Positions 31,990-31,990 of a stretch of 31,990 nt of DNA are shown piece after piece; within the stretch, counting starts at the first letter, position 1, and each line of letters begins with the position of its first letter. The position numbers and the translations under genes were made by a program. The DNA is from Chlorobium sp. GTDB lineage: Bacteria > Bacteroidota > Chlorobiia > Chlorobiales > Chlorobiaceae. Below the pieces are notes generated by a model. It had not been told where the DNA came from, made no database searches, and was given only the letters and a program-made list of their open reading frames with translations. Where the stretch lies: positions 1 to 31,990 of the forward strand of contig JANQGE010000105.1 in assembly GCA_028277485.1 (NCBI GenBank), given 5' to 3'.

Positions 31990-31990
31990 T

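Noticed and set aside
1..31990. CRISPR array
   Set aside because: The repeats are dispersed, variable in spacing and have terminal inverted symmetry; there is no regular repeat-spacer pattern and no cas gene.
1..31990. tRNA or rRNA genes
   Set aside because: I looked in the intergenic gaps for cloverleaf-like GTTC/anticodon structures and conserved rRNA stretches and saw none I could support.

Overview
The window most likely comes from a green sulfur bacterium (Chlorobiaceae; Chlorobium, Chlorobaculum or Prosthecochloris type). The evidence is a bacteriochlorophyll run bchF-bchC-bchX, a plant-type zeta-carotene desaturase (crtQ), a bacillithiol-type deacetylase (bshB1), a type III glutamine synthetase and many dispersed non-coding repeats between otherwise housekeeping genes. 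Genus and species cannot be fixed from the sequence alone.

Layout. 1-3.5 kb: a HemX/CcsA-like membrane protein (minus) and typA/bipA (plus). 3.5-6.1 kb: the pigment run bchF>bchC>bchX on the minus strand. 6.2-10.3 kb: a peptide-type ABC solute-binding lipoprotein, a thioredoxin-reductase-like flavoprotein, bshB1 and dut. 10.4-12.7 kb: a sigma-54 response regulator and an unrecognised repetitive protein. 13.1-15.8 kb: crtQ followed by two small glycosyltransferase-like genes. 16.1-19.4 kb: a small ORF, an Lrp/AsnC regulator and GSIII. 19.6-24.8 kb: yjbQ, a two-helix membrane protein, coaX, aroK-aroB, a decayed REP-associated transposase fragment, a Cys-rich CWC protein and a DUF218/ElyC-like protein. 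24.9-25.6 kb: a GNAT acetyltransferase. 25.9-31.7 kb: a tightly coupled five-gene operon with four different radical SAM proteins (two SPASM-type, one B12-binding-type, one lysine-2,3-aminomutase-like) and one 404-residue protein I do not recognise.

The strongest candidate for an undescribed system is that radical-SAM operon. Its genes overlap by 4 bases or lie 1 base apart, and the last overlaps by 50 bases. It starts from a strong ribosome binding site. It is bracketed by members of the same repeat family and appears richer in G+C than the core genes in the few lines I counted. I see no precursor peptide. The KamA-like member keeps the PLP lysine and both aspartates that recognise lysine in lysine 2,3-aminomutase, so beta-lysine chemistry is a testable guess.

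Other notable points. BchX carries an extra C-terminal segment that reads like a sigma-70 region 4 helix-turn-helix. A 142-bp element with terminal inverted repeats (gggcacctct/agaggtgccc) has three full-size copies, shorter derivatives and solo ends, with 4-bp flanking duplications at four copies. Its ends repeatedly sit on or beside stop codons. A second repeat family (ctaaattgagc ends) does the same and also abuts the coaX start codon. All functional statements rest on motif recognition by eye; no searches were run.
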